DNA from: CAYVXT01 sp964455485
Lineage (GTDB): Bacteria > Patescibacteriota > Minisyncoccia > Phycocordibacterales > WO2-35-19
NCBI GenBank assembly: GCA_964455485.1
Contig: CAYVXT010000066.1
Coordinates: 1 to 13,983 of the forward strand
Direction: 5' to 3'
DNA length: 13,983 bases
A program made the translations under genes and the position numbers. Below the pieces are notes generated by a model. That model had not been told where the DNA came from. It worked only from the letters and a program-made list of their open reading frames with translations, and did not search any database. Below, piece after piece: positions 8,192 to 13,983 of the stretch. Positions within the stretch are counted from its first letter, which is position 1. Every line of letters begins with the position of its first letter.

Positions 8192-8307
8192 ATTTTTAGC
8201 TAAAAGATTAGAGCTTTTAGCTAATATAAAATACATTAAAAATTGAGATTTTTCCAGTACTTTTCTTAAGCTTTTAGCTTTTAGCTTTTAGCTCTAAGCT
8301 TTAAGCT
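8192..8307. repeat. AT-rich spacer with AGCTTTT inverted and tandem repeats
   Basis: Two linked structures share the word AGCTTTTAGCT. First, a perfect 11-bp inverted repeat, TTAGCTAAAAG (8196-8206) and CTTTTAGCTAA (8214-8224), begins 4 nt from the tRNA-His 5' end. Second, about four to five tandem 8-bp units of AGCTTTT(A) occupy 8269-8307 directly after the stop of the adenosyltransferase gene, the last units degenerate. Together they could fold as the 3' end of that gene's mRNA. No gene is seen here and no convincing tRNA promoter was found. Confidence 0.8.
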
Positions 8308-8310
8308 GTC

Positions 8311-8955
8311 CTACCTATAATCCGGAGCTTCCTCTTTTATTCCTGCTAAATGGTTGGAATAACGTGCAAGAGCATAAAGAATGCTTGATAAGCGGTTTAA
8401 GTAGCTTTGGGTATGAGAGCCGATAATTCGCGGCTTACTCTCTTCCGACGATTGGGAAGGAAAATCTTTTTCGAAAAGGGTACGATTCATTTCCTCCTCT
8501 ACTACCTGGGTCACTCTCCTCTCCGCCCGCCTTGCGATAGTACGTGCTATATCAAAAATCGCGCCAAGCCCAGCACCCGTCATTTCCTCTTCCGATATAC
8601 TTTCAGGTCCTCCGGAAATGAAGAATGATTTTATAGGAGGCATAGCTTTTTCAATACCGTTTATAATTTCCTCCAATTCTTTTACCTTTTTTTCTTCAAT
8701 TGTTTTTTCAGCTCCCGCAAGTTCAGCTTGAATTATAAACAAATCTTTCTGGATCATGTGCACTATTTCAGAAATTTTTCTATCTTGAAACTGGCAACCC
8801 AAATATGTCGACTGAACTTTGCAAAGTCCAAGGAAAGAATTAACTTCGTCCAAACTTCCAAGAGCCTCAGCTATGGAAGAATTTTTTGATATCCTTTGCT
8901 GCGAATTTAAGACCTTGGTAGTACCATTGTCGCCTTTACCAGTGAAAAGTGCCAT
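8311..8955 (-). CDS. PduO-type cob(I)alamin adenosyltransferase
   Basis: A 214-aa cytoplasmic enzyme that transfers the 5'-deoxyadenosyl group of ATP to cob(I)alamin. The N-terminal TGKGDNGTT (5-13) is the ATP-binding signature. SLDEVNSFLG and a middle helix bundle follow, then DIARTIARRAERRV carries the conserved Arg/Glu set, and SYLNRLSSILYALARYSN is the C-terminal helix. Compared with the usual family, the PGG loop reads SGG and is followed by about 12 extra residues (PESISEEEMTGA). About 20 extra polar residues lie between the ARRAERRV helix and YLNRLS. CPR genomes usually lack cobalamin synthesis, so a salvage role or a divergent ATP-binding role is possible. It stands alone between two tRNA genes. 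The start at 8955 fits the motif position; no Shine-Dalgarno is seen. Confidence 0.88.
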   Translation of the reverse strand: MALFTGKGDNGTTKVLNSQQRISKNSSIAEALGSLDEVNSFLGLCKVQSTYLGCQFQDRKISEIVHMIQKDLFIIQAELAGAEKTIEEKKVKELEEIINGIEKAMPPIKSFFISGGPESISEEEMTGAGLGAIFDIARTIARRAERRVTQVVEEEMNRTLFEKDFPSQSSEESKPRIIGSHTQSYLNRLSSILYALARYSNHLAGIKEEAPDYR

Positions 8956-8990
8956 GTGAATAGGTTATAAGATAATAATTTGTAAACAAT

Positions 8991-8996
8991 ATTATA
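8991..8996 (-). promoter_or_regulatory. Likely -10 box for the adenosyltransferase gene
   Basis: The minus strand reads TATAAT, a perfect -10, 35 nt before the ATG at 8955. The -35 region at 17-nt spacing reads AACTTT and is poor, so only the -10 is called. Confidence 0.4.
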
Positions 8997-9103
8997 CGAA
9001 AGCGAGATTTAGGAAAGTTGACAAAAAAATAAAAAGAGGTTTTGTGTGATTTACTCAAGGTCTTCAAATCCTCCTTACAGGCAAAGTTTGTCTACTTTTT
9101 TTA

Positions 9104-9131
9104 GTAAAACAAAAACTGCCAAAGCAGTTTT
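9104..9131 (-). terminator. Intrinsic terminator of tRNA-Leu
   Basis: On the minus strand AAAACTGC (9131-9124), loop TTTG and GCAGTTTT (9119-9112) form a perfect 8-bp stem followed by TGTTTTACT, 8 nt after the tRNA 3' end. The flanking 9080-9120 can fold into a competing imperfect hairpin. Confidence 0.65.
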
Positions 9132-9138
9132 GTGTCTG

Positions 9139-9220
9139 TGCTCGGGACTGGATTTGAACCAGCATGCCTCTCGGCGCTACCACCTCAAGGTAGTGCGTCT
9201 ACCAATTTCGCCACCCGAGC
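9139..9220 (-). tRNA. tRNA-Leu (GAG)
   Basis: Complete class II cloverleaf on the minus strand. The 7-bp acceptor GCTCGGG/CCCGAGC is perfect, and the D arm carries GGTAGACGC. The anticodon stem CTACC/GGTAG encloses loop TTGAGGT with anticodon GAG. A long variable arm (GCC-GAGA-GGC) follows, typical of Leu, then the T arm TTCAAAT. The discriminator is A and CCA is not encoded (the next bases read CAG), unlike the nearby tRNA-His. Confidence 0.96.
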
Positions 9221-9229
9221 AATATGCGG

Positions 9230-9258
9230 ATTATAGTTTAAATTGAGCCTTTTTTCAA
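9230..9258 (-). promoter_or_regulatory. Promoter of tRNA-Leu
   Basis: On the minus strand the -35 box is TTGAAA (9253-9258), the spacer is 17 nt and the -10 box is TATAAT (9230-9235). The tRNA 5' end is 9 nt further on, so the precursor would have almost no leader. Confidence 0.85.
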
Positions 9259-9337
9259 TTTGTCTAATCCCACCCAACCTCCCTTTATATTAAAGTGAGG
9301 AACCGGAATAAAAACCAATAACACGAAAATAAGCTGT

Positions 9338-9358
9338 CCTCTCTTAGGGTAAGAGAGG
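9338..9358. terminator. Hairpin after rplS, probable end of the ribosomal operon
   Basis: CCTCTCTTA (9338-9346), GGG loop and TAAGAGAGG (9350-9358) form a perfect 9-bp stem 33 nt after the rplS stop. The following minus-strand sequence (ACAGCTTATTTTCG) is only weakly T-rich, so this may be a weak terminator or an mRNA 3'-end stabiliser. Confidence 0.5.
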
Positions 9359-9391
9359 GTCGACTCTGAGCGGAGCGAAGAGCGGGGTGAG

Positions 9392-9838
9392 TTATTCCGC
9401 CTTTACTTCTTCCTTCACTTCCTCATTCGTGTCATTCGCTTCCATTTGTGTATTCGTGTCGAGTTCTGGCACATCCATAACATTTCTCATTTGCCTTCTG
9501 ATTTCCTTAGCAGCCTTCTTTCTTATATGGTAAAGTTTTGCTCTTCTCACTTTTGACCTCTTCACCACTTCAATTTTTTCAATCATAGGAGAGAAGATTG
9601 GGAAAATTCTTTCTACCCCAACACCACTCGCAACTTTTCGTATAGTAAATGTGCCTCCAGCTTCTTTTCCGTGTTTTACTGCCAAACAAAGACCTTCAAA
9701 AGCCTGGAGGCGAGTTTTTGGCTTGCCAGTCTTTTTATCTTTTTCAATTATTTTTTGAGTTACACGAACAGTATCTCCACTTCGGATGTCGAGAGCTTGT
9801 CGTTCCTTTATGTTTACTGGGCTTATTACTTTTGTCAT
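9392..9838 (-). CDS. rplS: 50S ribosomal protein L19
   Basis: A 148-aa L19 of the large subunit, located at the 30S-50S interface. Family blocks are seen in order: DIRSGDTVRV (17-26), RLQAFEGLCLAV, TFTIRKVASGVGVERIFP and KVRRAKLYHIRKK. After the normal end (about residue 118) there is an extra acidic tail of about 30 residues (DVPELDTNTQMEAND..., then EEVKEEVKAE). The tail's coding DNA carries the same ATTCGTGT-type words as the spacer before the gene, so it looks like a repeat captured into the frame. It is the last gene of the ribosomal cluster, 49 nt after rplB, in an unusual place, since rpsS normally follows rplB. No Shine-Dalgarno is present (ATATAAAAACATG). Confidence 0.95.
   Translation of the reverse strand: MTKVISPVNIKERQALDIRSGDTVRVTQKIIEKDKKTGKPKTRLQAFEGLCLAVKHGKEAGGTFTIRKVASGVGVERIFPIFSPMIEKIEVVKRSKVRRAKLYHIRKKAAKEIRRQMRNVMDVPELDTNTQMEANDTNEEVKEEVKAE
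9425..9463. repeat. 39-bp ATTCGTGT-type repeat, copy inside rplS
   Basis: Built of the blocks ATTCGTGTC, ATTCGCTT, CC, ATTTGTGT and ATTCGTGTCGAG. It aligns without gaps to 9847-9885, 32 of 39 bases identical by my count. It encodes part of the L19 C-terminal tail. Confidence 0.75.
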
Positions 9839-9846
9839 GTTTTTAT

Positions 9847-9885
9847 ATTCGTATCATTCGTGTAAATTCGTGTATTGGTGTCGAG
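9847..9885. repeat. 39-bp ATTCGTGT-type repeat, copy in the rplB-rplS spacer
   Basis: Built of the blocks ATTCGTATC, ATTCGTGT, AA, ATTCGTGT and ATTGGTGTCGAG. It fills most of the 49-nt spacer between rplB and rplS and is the partner of the copy at 9425-9463 in the same orientation, so the two copies bracket most of rplS. Confidence 0.75.
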
Positions 9886-9887
9886 CT

Positions 9888-10736
9888 CTATCTCTGCTTA
9901 CCAACCTTTCTCCTGCTTACAATATACTTGTTTGAATATTTCTTTGACCTTCGTGACTTCTGTCCCTTTCCTGTTGGTTTACCCCAAAGAGATATGGCTC
10001 TCCTCCTTCCTCTACCTTGCCTACCCTCTCCTCCTCCGTGTGGGTGATCAACTGGGTTCATTGCGGTACCTCGGACTGTTGGGCGAATACCCTTCCAGCG
10101 TGACTTGCCGGCCTTGCCAAAATTCTCAAGCCTCTTTTCTTCGTTTGAAACTTCACCAATTGAAGCAAAACATCCCTCCTTAACTTTTCTGATTTCAGTG
10201 GAAGGCATTTTCAAATCTACATAACCAGCGTCTTTAGCAATTACTTGAATATAATTTCCAGCTGAACGTGCGATTTTAGCACCACCTTTAGGTTTAAGTT
10301 CAACATTATATACAAAAGCACCTACTGGAATATTTTTTAGAGACATTCGGTTACCCTGCTTCACCTCAGCAGTATCTGAAGTTATGAGTACATCTCCAAC
10401 TTTTATGTTTTTTGGTAACAATACGTATCTTTTTTCACCATCTCTGTATACAGCAAGACCAATAAAGCCAGTTCTGTTTGGGTCATATTCTACAGATGCG
10501 ATTTTATAAGGAATGTTAATTTTATCGTATTTAAAATCAACATCACGATAAAGTCTTTTATGTCCACCTCCTTTATGCCTTACAGTTATTCTGCCGACAT
10601 TGTTTCGGCCCAAACCTCTCTTCCTACCAAAAGTAAGTTTTTTGAAAGGTTCGCTTTCAGTGACAATAGTTTTATATGCCACAATTCCCATTTGTCGCCT
10701 TGGTTTGCTTGTTGGTTTGTAAGTTTTTATTGCCAT
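9888..10736 (-). CDS. rplB: 50S ribosomal protein L2
   Basis: A 282-aa L2, which binds 23S rRNA near the peptidyl-transferase centre and is needed for subunit joining. The N-terminus MAIKTYKPTSKPRRQM is typical. The OB/SH3 region has VYRDGEKRYVLLPKNIKVGD. The C-terminal signature GIRPTVRGTAMNPVDHPHGGGEGR includes His231, equivalent to the functionally important His229 of E. coli. Length is close to the family norm. It lies 45 nt after rplW and 49 nt before rplS, both spacers made of short repeated words. There is no Shine-Dalgarno before the ATG. Confidence 0.98.
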   Translation of the reverse strand: MAIKTYKPTSKPRRQMGIVAYKTIVTESEPFKKLTFGRKRGLGRNNVGRITVRHKGGGHKRLYRDVDFKYDKINIPYKIASVEYDPNRTGFIGLAVYRDGEKRYVLLPKNIKVGDVLITSDTAEVKQGNRMSLKNIPVGAFVYNVELKPKGGAKIARSAGNYIQVIAKDAGYVDLKMPSTEIRKVKEGCFASIGEVSNEEKRLENFGKAGKSRWKGIRPTVRGTAMNPVDHPHGGGEGRQGRGRRRAISLWGKPTGKGQKSRRSKKYSNKYIVSRRKVGKQR

Positions 10737-10781
10737 TGTATTTGTTTATTCTGAAAGTTTTACTTGGTAACTTGCGCTTTT

Positions 10782-11069
10782 TTAACTTTCTAACTTATCA
10801 TTTTTCTTTAAGTAAACGTAAGCCTTTTTAACTCCTTGCTTTACCCCCTTCTTACCTCGAGAAAATATAACCTTTGAAGGATTTTTAACAATTCTAACCT
10901 TTACAGGGGTAACTTTATAAAAAGCCTTTACCGCATTCGCTACTTCTATTTTAGTAGCTGAAGGATCAATTTCGAATGTATGAACATTTTGCTCCACCAC
11001 CAAATTTGCCTTCTCTGTGATACGAGGCCTTAGAAGAGTATTTGAATATTTTGATTTTAAATCAGCCAT
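10782..11069 (-). CDS. rplW: 50S ribosomal protein L23
   Basis: A 95-aa L23, which lies at the peptide exit tunnel and docks trigger factor and SRP. The family core is seen: LLRPRITEKANLVVEQNVHTFEI near the start, ATKIEVANAVKAFYKVTPVKVRIV in the middle, and a basic region RGKKGVKQGVKKAYVYL. The frame is open to an ATG at 11096, but that overlaps rplD. The start at 11069 (MADLKSKY), 10 nt after the rplD stop, gives normal length and is chosen. The last codons (KLES) come from AAGTTAGAAAGTTAA, a word repeated again in the spacer to rplB. Confidence 0.96.
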   Translation of the reverse strand: MADLKSKYSNTLLRPRITEKANLVVEQNVHTFEIDPSATKIEVANAVKAFYKVTPVKVRIVKNPSKVIFSRGKKGVKQGVKKAYVYLKKNDKLES

Positions 11070-11079
11070 GGTTGTATAA

Positions 11080-11745
11080 TTATATTTTTGCCTCAAGAAC
11101 CTCGATAGCCATCTTTGGGTTTGGAACTACAACAAATTTGAATTTTAGAAGATCGACTACATTCAAATCTTTTACTTCACCAACTTCTAAATTACTGAAG
11201 TTCCTAAAGCTCTTTTTTGCAGCTTCGTTTTTTTGAGGCAACGCTATAAATGCTGCGTTTTTCTTTCTATTTATTGATGAATATTCTTTTATTTTAGATA
11301 TTGAGTCCAAAACAACTTTTGCATCTTTTGTTTTTGGAGCTTTAAAAGACAACTCATCAATAAACACAATTTCCCCATCCTTTTGTTTCTTAGAAAGTAG
11401 GGCGAAAAGCGCTTTAGTTTTCATTTTTTTATTAATCTTCCTTGAATAGTCCCTTTCATTCCTTGGGCCATGGGCAATACCGCCTCCTACCCAGATAGGG
11501 CTTCTCCTTGAGCCATGTCTTGCTCTTCCTGTACCCTTTTGCTTCCAAGGCTTCATGCCTGTACCTGCCACTTCACCTCTTGTTTTAGTATGAGCAATTG
11601 GATTTCGCTCATTACCCATCATTGAAATCACCACCTGATGTACAAGTCTCTCTGTAGAAGAATCCCAAGGCAAACCGAAAATGCTTTCCGGTAATTTTAT
11701 TGTTCCTGCATCCTTTCCTTTTGTATCGTAAATTTTAGTTTCCAT
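11080..11745 (-). CDS. rplD: 50S ribosomal protein L4
   Basis: A 221-aa L4, whose extended loop lines the exit tunnel. The loop motif KQKGTGRARHGSRRSPIWVG with GGIAHGP is complete. DYSRKINKKMKTKALFALLS and the C-terminal fold (VVDLLKFKFVVVPNPKMAIEVLE) follow. In some bacteria L4 also represses its own S10 operon through the mRNA leader, which matters here because a large hairpin lies upstream of rplC. It starts 43 nt after rplC, and that spacer contains a perfect inverted repeat. The start METKIYD gives normal length. There is no Shine-Dalgarno. Confidence 0.97.
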   Translation of the reverse strand: METKIYDTKGKDAGTIKLPESIFGLPWDSSTERLVHQVVISMMGNERNPIAHTKTRGEVAGTGMKPWKQKGTGRARHGSRRSPIWVGGGIAHGPRNERDYSRKINKKMKTKALFALLSKKQKDGEIVFIDELSFKAPKTKDAKVVLDSISKIKEYSSINRKKNAAFIALPQKNEAAKKSFRNFSNLEVGEVKDLNVVDLLKFKFVVVPNPKMAIEVLEAKI

Positions 11746-11756
11746 GTTTTTGAATT

Positions 11757-11779
11757 ATGATTCATGATTTATGAATCAT
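11757..11779. repeat. Perfect inverted repeat in the rplC-rplD spacer
   Basis: ATGATTCAT (11757-11765), loop GATTT and ATGAATCAT (11771-11779). Further copies of ATGATT/AATCAT continue through 11790 up to the rplC stop. No T tract follows, so it is not a clear terminator. It could be an mRNA hairpin between the L3 and L4 cistrons. Confidence 0.7.
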
Positions 11780-11788
11780 GCATAATCA

Positions 11789-12409
11789 TTAATTCATACT
11801 TCTTACTTCAATCAAAGTCCCTCTCCTTCCCGGAACAGCTCCAGAAACCAACATTGTATTGGCCTCGGTGTCTATACCCAAGACTTTCAAACCTTTCACT
11901 GTAACTCTCTCTCCACCCATTCGGCCGGCCATCCTTTTGCCTTTTGCCACTCTTCCACCATCACGGCCTGCTCCACCAATAGACCCAGCCTCTCTTTCAG
12001 AATGCTTTTGACCATGAGACCTAGGGCCTCCATGGAAGCCATGCCTTTTAACGACACCCTGAAAACCTTTTGCCTTTGAAATAGCCGAAACTATTATTTT
12101 ATCTCCAACTGCAAAAGTATTAGCTTCAATTTTGTCACCAACTTTAATTTCACCCAAATTTTCAACCCTAAACTCTTTCAAAACTGCTACTGGACCAACT
12201 GACTTGAGGTGACCCTGTACCGGTTTTGAAATATTCTTTTCCTTTCTCTTTCCAAATCCAATCTGAACAGCGTTATAACCATCTTTTTCTGCTGTTTTAA
12301 CTTGAGAAACTACAGATGGCGACACCTCTAACACAGTAGCTGGTGTCATAGCTCCATCCTCCCCAAAGATTTGGGTCATATTTACTTTTTTACTTAAAAT
12401 AAATTTCAT
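11789..12409 (-). CDS. rplC: 50S ribosomal protein L3
   Basis: A 206-aa L3, one of the first assembly proteins of the 50S subunit. It begins MKFILSKKVNMTQIF. The long central extension GFQGVVKRHGFHGGPRSHGQ is followed by SIGGAGRDGGRVAKGKRMAGRMG, and the end VPGRRGTLIEVRS matches the family. The frame continues upstream to 12439 (MFGCKVFRIK), but that extension is not L3-like, so the ATG at 12409 is chosen. It is separated from rpsJ by an unusually long 161-nt spacer holding a terminator-like hairpin and a smaller one, so it may be a separately controlled segment of the operon. Confidence 0.97.
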   Translation of the reverse strand: MKFILSKKVNMTQIFGEDGAMTPATVLEVSPSVVSQVKTAEKDGYNAVQIGFGKRKEKNISKPVQGHLKSVGPVAVLKEFRVENLGEIKVGDKIEANTFAVGDKIIVSAISKAKGFQGVVKRHGFHGGPRSHGQKHSEREAGSIGGAGRDGGRVAKGKRMAGRMGGERVTVKGLKVLGIDTEANTMLVSGAVPGRRGTLIEVRSMN

Positions 12410-12441
12410 TTTGATACGAAAGACTTTACAACCGAACAAAC

Positions 12442-12463
12442 AAAAATGCCCTATGGCTTTTCG
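12442..12463 (-). other. Small hairpin in the rplC leader
   Basis: The minus strand reads GAAAAGCC, ATAG, GGCATTTTTG. GCC/GGC pair and the flanking A and T runs can extend the stem around one bulged A, with the final T run giving a weak terminator-like shape. It lies 33-54 nt before the rplC ATG, downstream of the larger palindrome. It may be part of a regulatory leader. Confidence 0.4.
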
Positions 12464-12482
12464 GATAGATTAGCAGAAGCTC

Positions 12483-12531
12483 AAAAAAAATGCAAGCAGA
12501 AAGCCCTGTGCCGTACGGCACAGGGCTTTCT
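12483..12531 (-). terminator. Terminator-like 34-bp palindrome between rpsJ and rplC
   Basis: 12498-12531 is a perfect palindrome with half-site AGAAAGCCCTGTGCCGT, forming a 15-bp GC-rich stem with a GTAC loop. On the minus strand it is followed after 7 nt (GCTTGCA) by eight T (12490-12483). It resembles an intrinsic terminator or attenuator inside the ribosomal operon, though the T tract is set back from the stem. Confidence 0.7.
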
Positions 12532-12532
12532 C

Positions 12533-12570
12533 AATTCGTAGCAATTCGTTAACCTATTCGCTACTTCGTA
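12533..12570. repeat. ATTCG-word array after rpsJ
   Basis: Short words AATTCGTAG, AATTCGTTA, TATTCGCTA and CTTCGTATT follow each other between the rpsJ stop and the palindrome. They resemble the ATTCGTGT words around rplS. No gene is present. Confidence 0.55.
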
Positions 12571-12933
12571 TTATATTATCTTCACATCCACGCTCACACC
12601 ACTTGGGAGTGAGAGATTTGTAAGGGCATCCATTATTTTTGGAGAAGGATTGATTATATCAATCACCCTCCTATGAGTCCTCATTTCAAACTGCTCTCGA
12701 GCGTTTTTATAAACGAATGGAGCACGATTTACAGTGTACTTCTTTATTTCTGTAGGAAGAGGTATTGGCCCCACAACTTTCGCATCGTAGCGAAGAGCGG
12801 TGTCAATAATCTGCTTCACAGAAAGATCCAATACTTTGTATTCGTAAGCCATCACTCGGATGCGCAACTTTGAAATTGCATCATCTTTTTTTACTTTGGA
12901 CTTCTTTTCTTTTTTTAATGTGCTTTCTGACAT
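12571..12933 (-). CDS. rpsJ: 30S ribosomal protein S10
   Basis: A 120-aa S10, part of the 30S head and, in other bacteria, a NusE transcription partner. The core begins SKLRIRVMAYEYKVLD and continues with VVGPIPLPTEIKKYTV, the loop VNRAPFVYKNAREQFEMRTH, and RVIDIINPSPKIMDAL. Before the core there is an extra Lys/Glu/Ser-rich stretch of about 20 residues (MSESTLKKEKKSKVKKDD), making it longer than the usual ~103 aa. It starts 19 nt after the tuf stop (CACACCATG, no Shine-Dalgarno). No good alternative start lies nearer the core except GTG or ATT codons, so the extension is probably real. Confidence 0.97.
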   Translation of the reverse strand: MSESTLKKEKKSKVKKDDAISKLRIRVMAYEYKVLDLSVKQIIDTALRYDAKVVGPIPLPTEIKKYTVNRAPFVYKNAREQFEMRTHRRVIDIINPSPKIMDALTNLSLPSGVSVDVKII

Positions 12934-12952
12934 GGTGTGAATTTAAGTGTGA

Positions 12953-13983
12953 TTACTTAACGATTTTGGTTACGACTCCTGCACCCACAGTCTTTCCTCC
13001 TTCTCGGATAGCAAACTTTTGCTTCTCTTCAAGAGCAATTGGGGAAACAAGTTTAACCATAAATTTAGCAGTATCTCCTGGCATAACCATTTCTACTCCA
13101 GGTGCTAATGTAACCTCTCCAGTCACATCAGTTGTTCTGATGTAAAACTGTGGTTTATAACCAGTGAAGAATGGTGTATGTCGGCCTCCTTCTTCCTTCT
13201 TCAAGATGTATACTTCTGATTCAAATTCTGTATGAGGAGTCACTGATCCTGGCTTTGCAAGCACTTGACCTCGGTGTACATCCTCTTTTTTCAATCCTCG
13301 GAGCAAGATACCAGCGTTGTCACCTGCCATACCTTCATTTAGCTGCTTGTTGAACATTTCAATACCTGTAACAGTTGTTTTCTGAGCGTCTTTAAGACCT
13401 ATCACATCAACTTCTTCACCAACTTTTACAATACCTCGCTCAATTTTACCTGTTACCACAGTACCTCTTCCTTCAATTGAGAAAATGTCTTCAATTGGCA
13501 TAAGGAATGGCTTGTCAGTATCTCGAACTGGATTTGGAATATAAGTATCAAGAGTGTTGATGAGTTCCAAAACCTTCTGTGACCATTCGTCTGAAGCGTC
13601 TTTTGCTTCAAGAGCCTTGAGTCCTGAACCTCTAATGATAGGAGTATTAGCGCCGTCGTAGTGGTTTTTGGTCAAAAGCTCTCTGATTTCCTCTTCAACC
13701 AAGTCAATGAGGTCTGCATCAGGAACCATGTCGCACTTGTTCAAAAATACTACAATTTTTGGCACACCCACCTGGTAAGCAAGCAAGATGTGCTCTCTTG
13801 TTTGAGGCATCACACCGTCAGTAGCAGCTACCACCAATATGGCACCATCCATTTGAGCTGCACCAGTGATCATGTTTTTGATGTAGTCAGCGTGTCCTGG
13901 AGCGTCGATGTGAGCGTAGTGTCTGTTTGCTGTCCAGTATTCAGAGTGGTGAAGGGCAATAGTAATACCTCTAGCCTTCTCTT
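12953..13983 (-). CDS. tuf: Elongation factor Tu (partial, N-terminus beyond right edge)
   Basis: 343 full codons of EF-Tu, which delivers aminoacyl-tRNA to the ribosome as a GTP complex. The frame is open to the right edge, and codons above 13873 read EKARGITIALHHSEYWTANR. Then comes HIDAPGHADYIKNMITGAAQMDGA with the switch II DxxG motif in the form DAPGH, where most bacteria have DCPGH. NKCDMV gives guanine specificity, followed by SGLKALE. Domains 2 and 3 are complete (GRGTVVTGKIERG, RGLKKEDVHRGQVLAKPG, and the ending AGVVTKIVK). The P-loop and start codon lie outside the window. It is upstream of rpsJ, as in the normal str-S10 order. Confidence 0.98.
   Translation of the reverse strand, partial: EKARGITIALHHSEYWTANRHYAHIDAPGHADYIKNMITGAAQMDGAILVVAATDGVMPQTREHILLAYQVGVPKIVVFLNKCDMVPDADLIDLVEEEIRELLTKNHYDGANTPIIRGSGLKALEAKDASDEWSQKVLELINTLDTYIPNPVRDTDKPFLMPIEDIFSIEGRGTVVTGKIERGIVKVGEEVDVIGLKDAQKTTVTGIEMFNKQLNEGMAGDNAGILLRGLKKEDVHRGQVLAKPGSVTPHTEFESEVYILKKEEGGRHTPFFTGYKPQFYIRTTDVTGEVTLAPGVEMVMPGDTAKFMVKLVSPIALEEKQKFAIREGGKTVGAGVVTKIVK

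Noticed and set aside
8269..8307. CRISPR-like array
   Set aside because: Units are 8 bp with no spacers of constant length; it is a simple tandem repeat. No cas genes are present.
9649..10183. Plus-strand frames opposite rplS and rplB
   Set aside because: Antisense to highly conserved ribosomal genes and low in complexity.
11070..11096. L23 start at 11096
   Set aside because: It overlaps the rplD end; MADLKSKY at 11069 gives normal length.
12410..12439. L3 start at 12439
   Set aside because: The extra ten residues are not L3-like; MKFILSKKVNMTQIF is the normal N-terminus.

Overview
The window looks like a chromosomal piece of a Candidate Phyla Radiation (Patescibacteria, most likely Parcubacteria-type) bacterium. 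The reasons are AT-rich DNA, short genes, ribosomal proteins with CPR-like sequence (L3, L4, L2, S10 and an EF-Tu with DAPGH), no recognisable Shine-Dalgarno before almost any gene, and a small-protein/ATPase/serine-recombinase set of the kind I associate with Patescibacteria mobile DNA. At least one gene appears to end in TGA, which argues against the UGA=Gly code of Gracilibacteria/Absconditabacteria. The lineage is inference; there is no rRNA in the window.

Left part (1-3809, minus strand): a copper-response operon, csoR - DUF305 membrane-anchored protein - copA (Cu+ P1B-ATPase) - HMA/DsbD-UreH-like membrane protein cut by the left edge. It is driven by one near-consensus promoter whose -35/-10 spacer holds a perfect CsoR-type inverted repeat. 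The -10 box lies only 7 nt before the csoR ATG, so the mRNA is probably leaderless.

Middle (3905-8143, plus strand): an orphan OmpR-like winged-helix protein, a terminator, a DUF5659-like small protein, a second small protein, a P-loop (probably helix-2-insert/MCM-like) ATPase and a large serine recombinase. The recombinase ORF runs 30 nt into the 3' half of a convergent tRNA-His gene. This is the arrangement of an integrative element sitting in a tRNA gene. The other end of the element was not found, so the copper operon may be its cargo.

Right part (8114-13983, minus strand): tRNA-His, a repeat-rich spacer, a PduO-type cobalamin adenosyltransferase, tRNA-Leu(GAG) with its own promoter and terminator, then an S10-type ribosomal cluster read tuf - rpsJ - rplC - rplD - rplW - rplB - rplS. 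L19 (rplS) takes the place where rpsS would normally follow rplB. A 34-bp perfect palindrome followed by a T8 tract lies between rpsJ and rplC, where it could attenuate the downstream genes. Several spacers carry their own short-word repeat arrays, and one such array has become part of the coding sequence for the L19 C-terminal tail.
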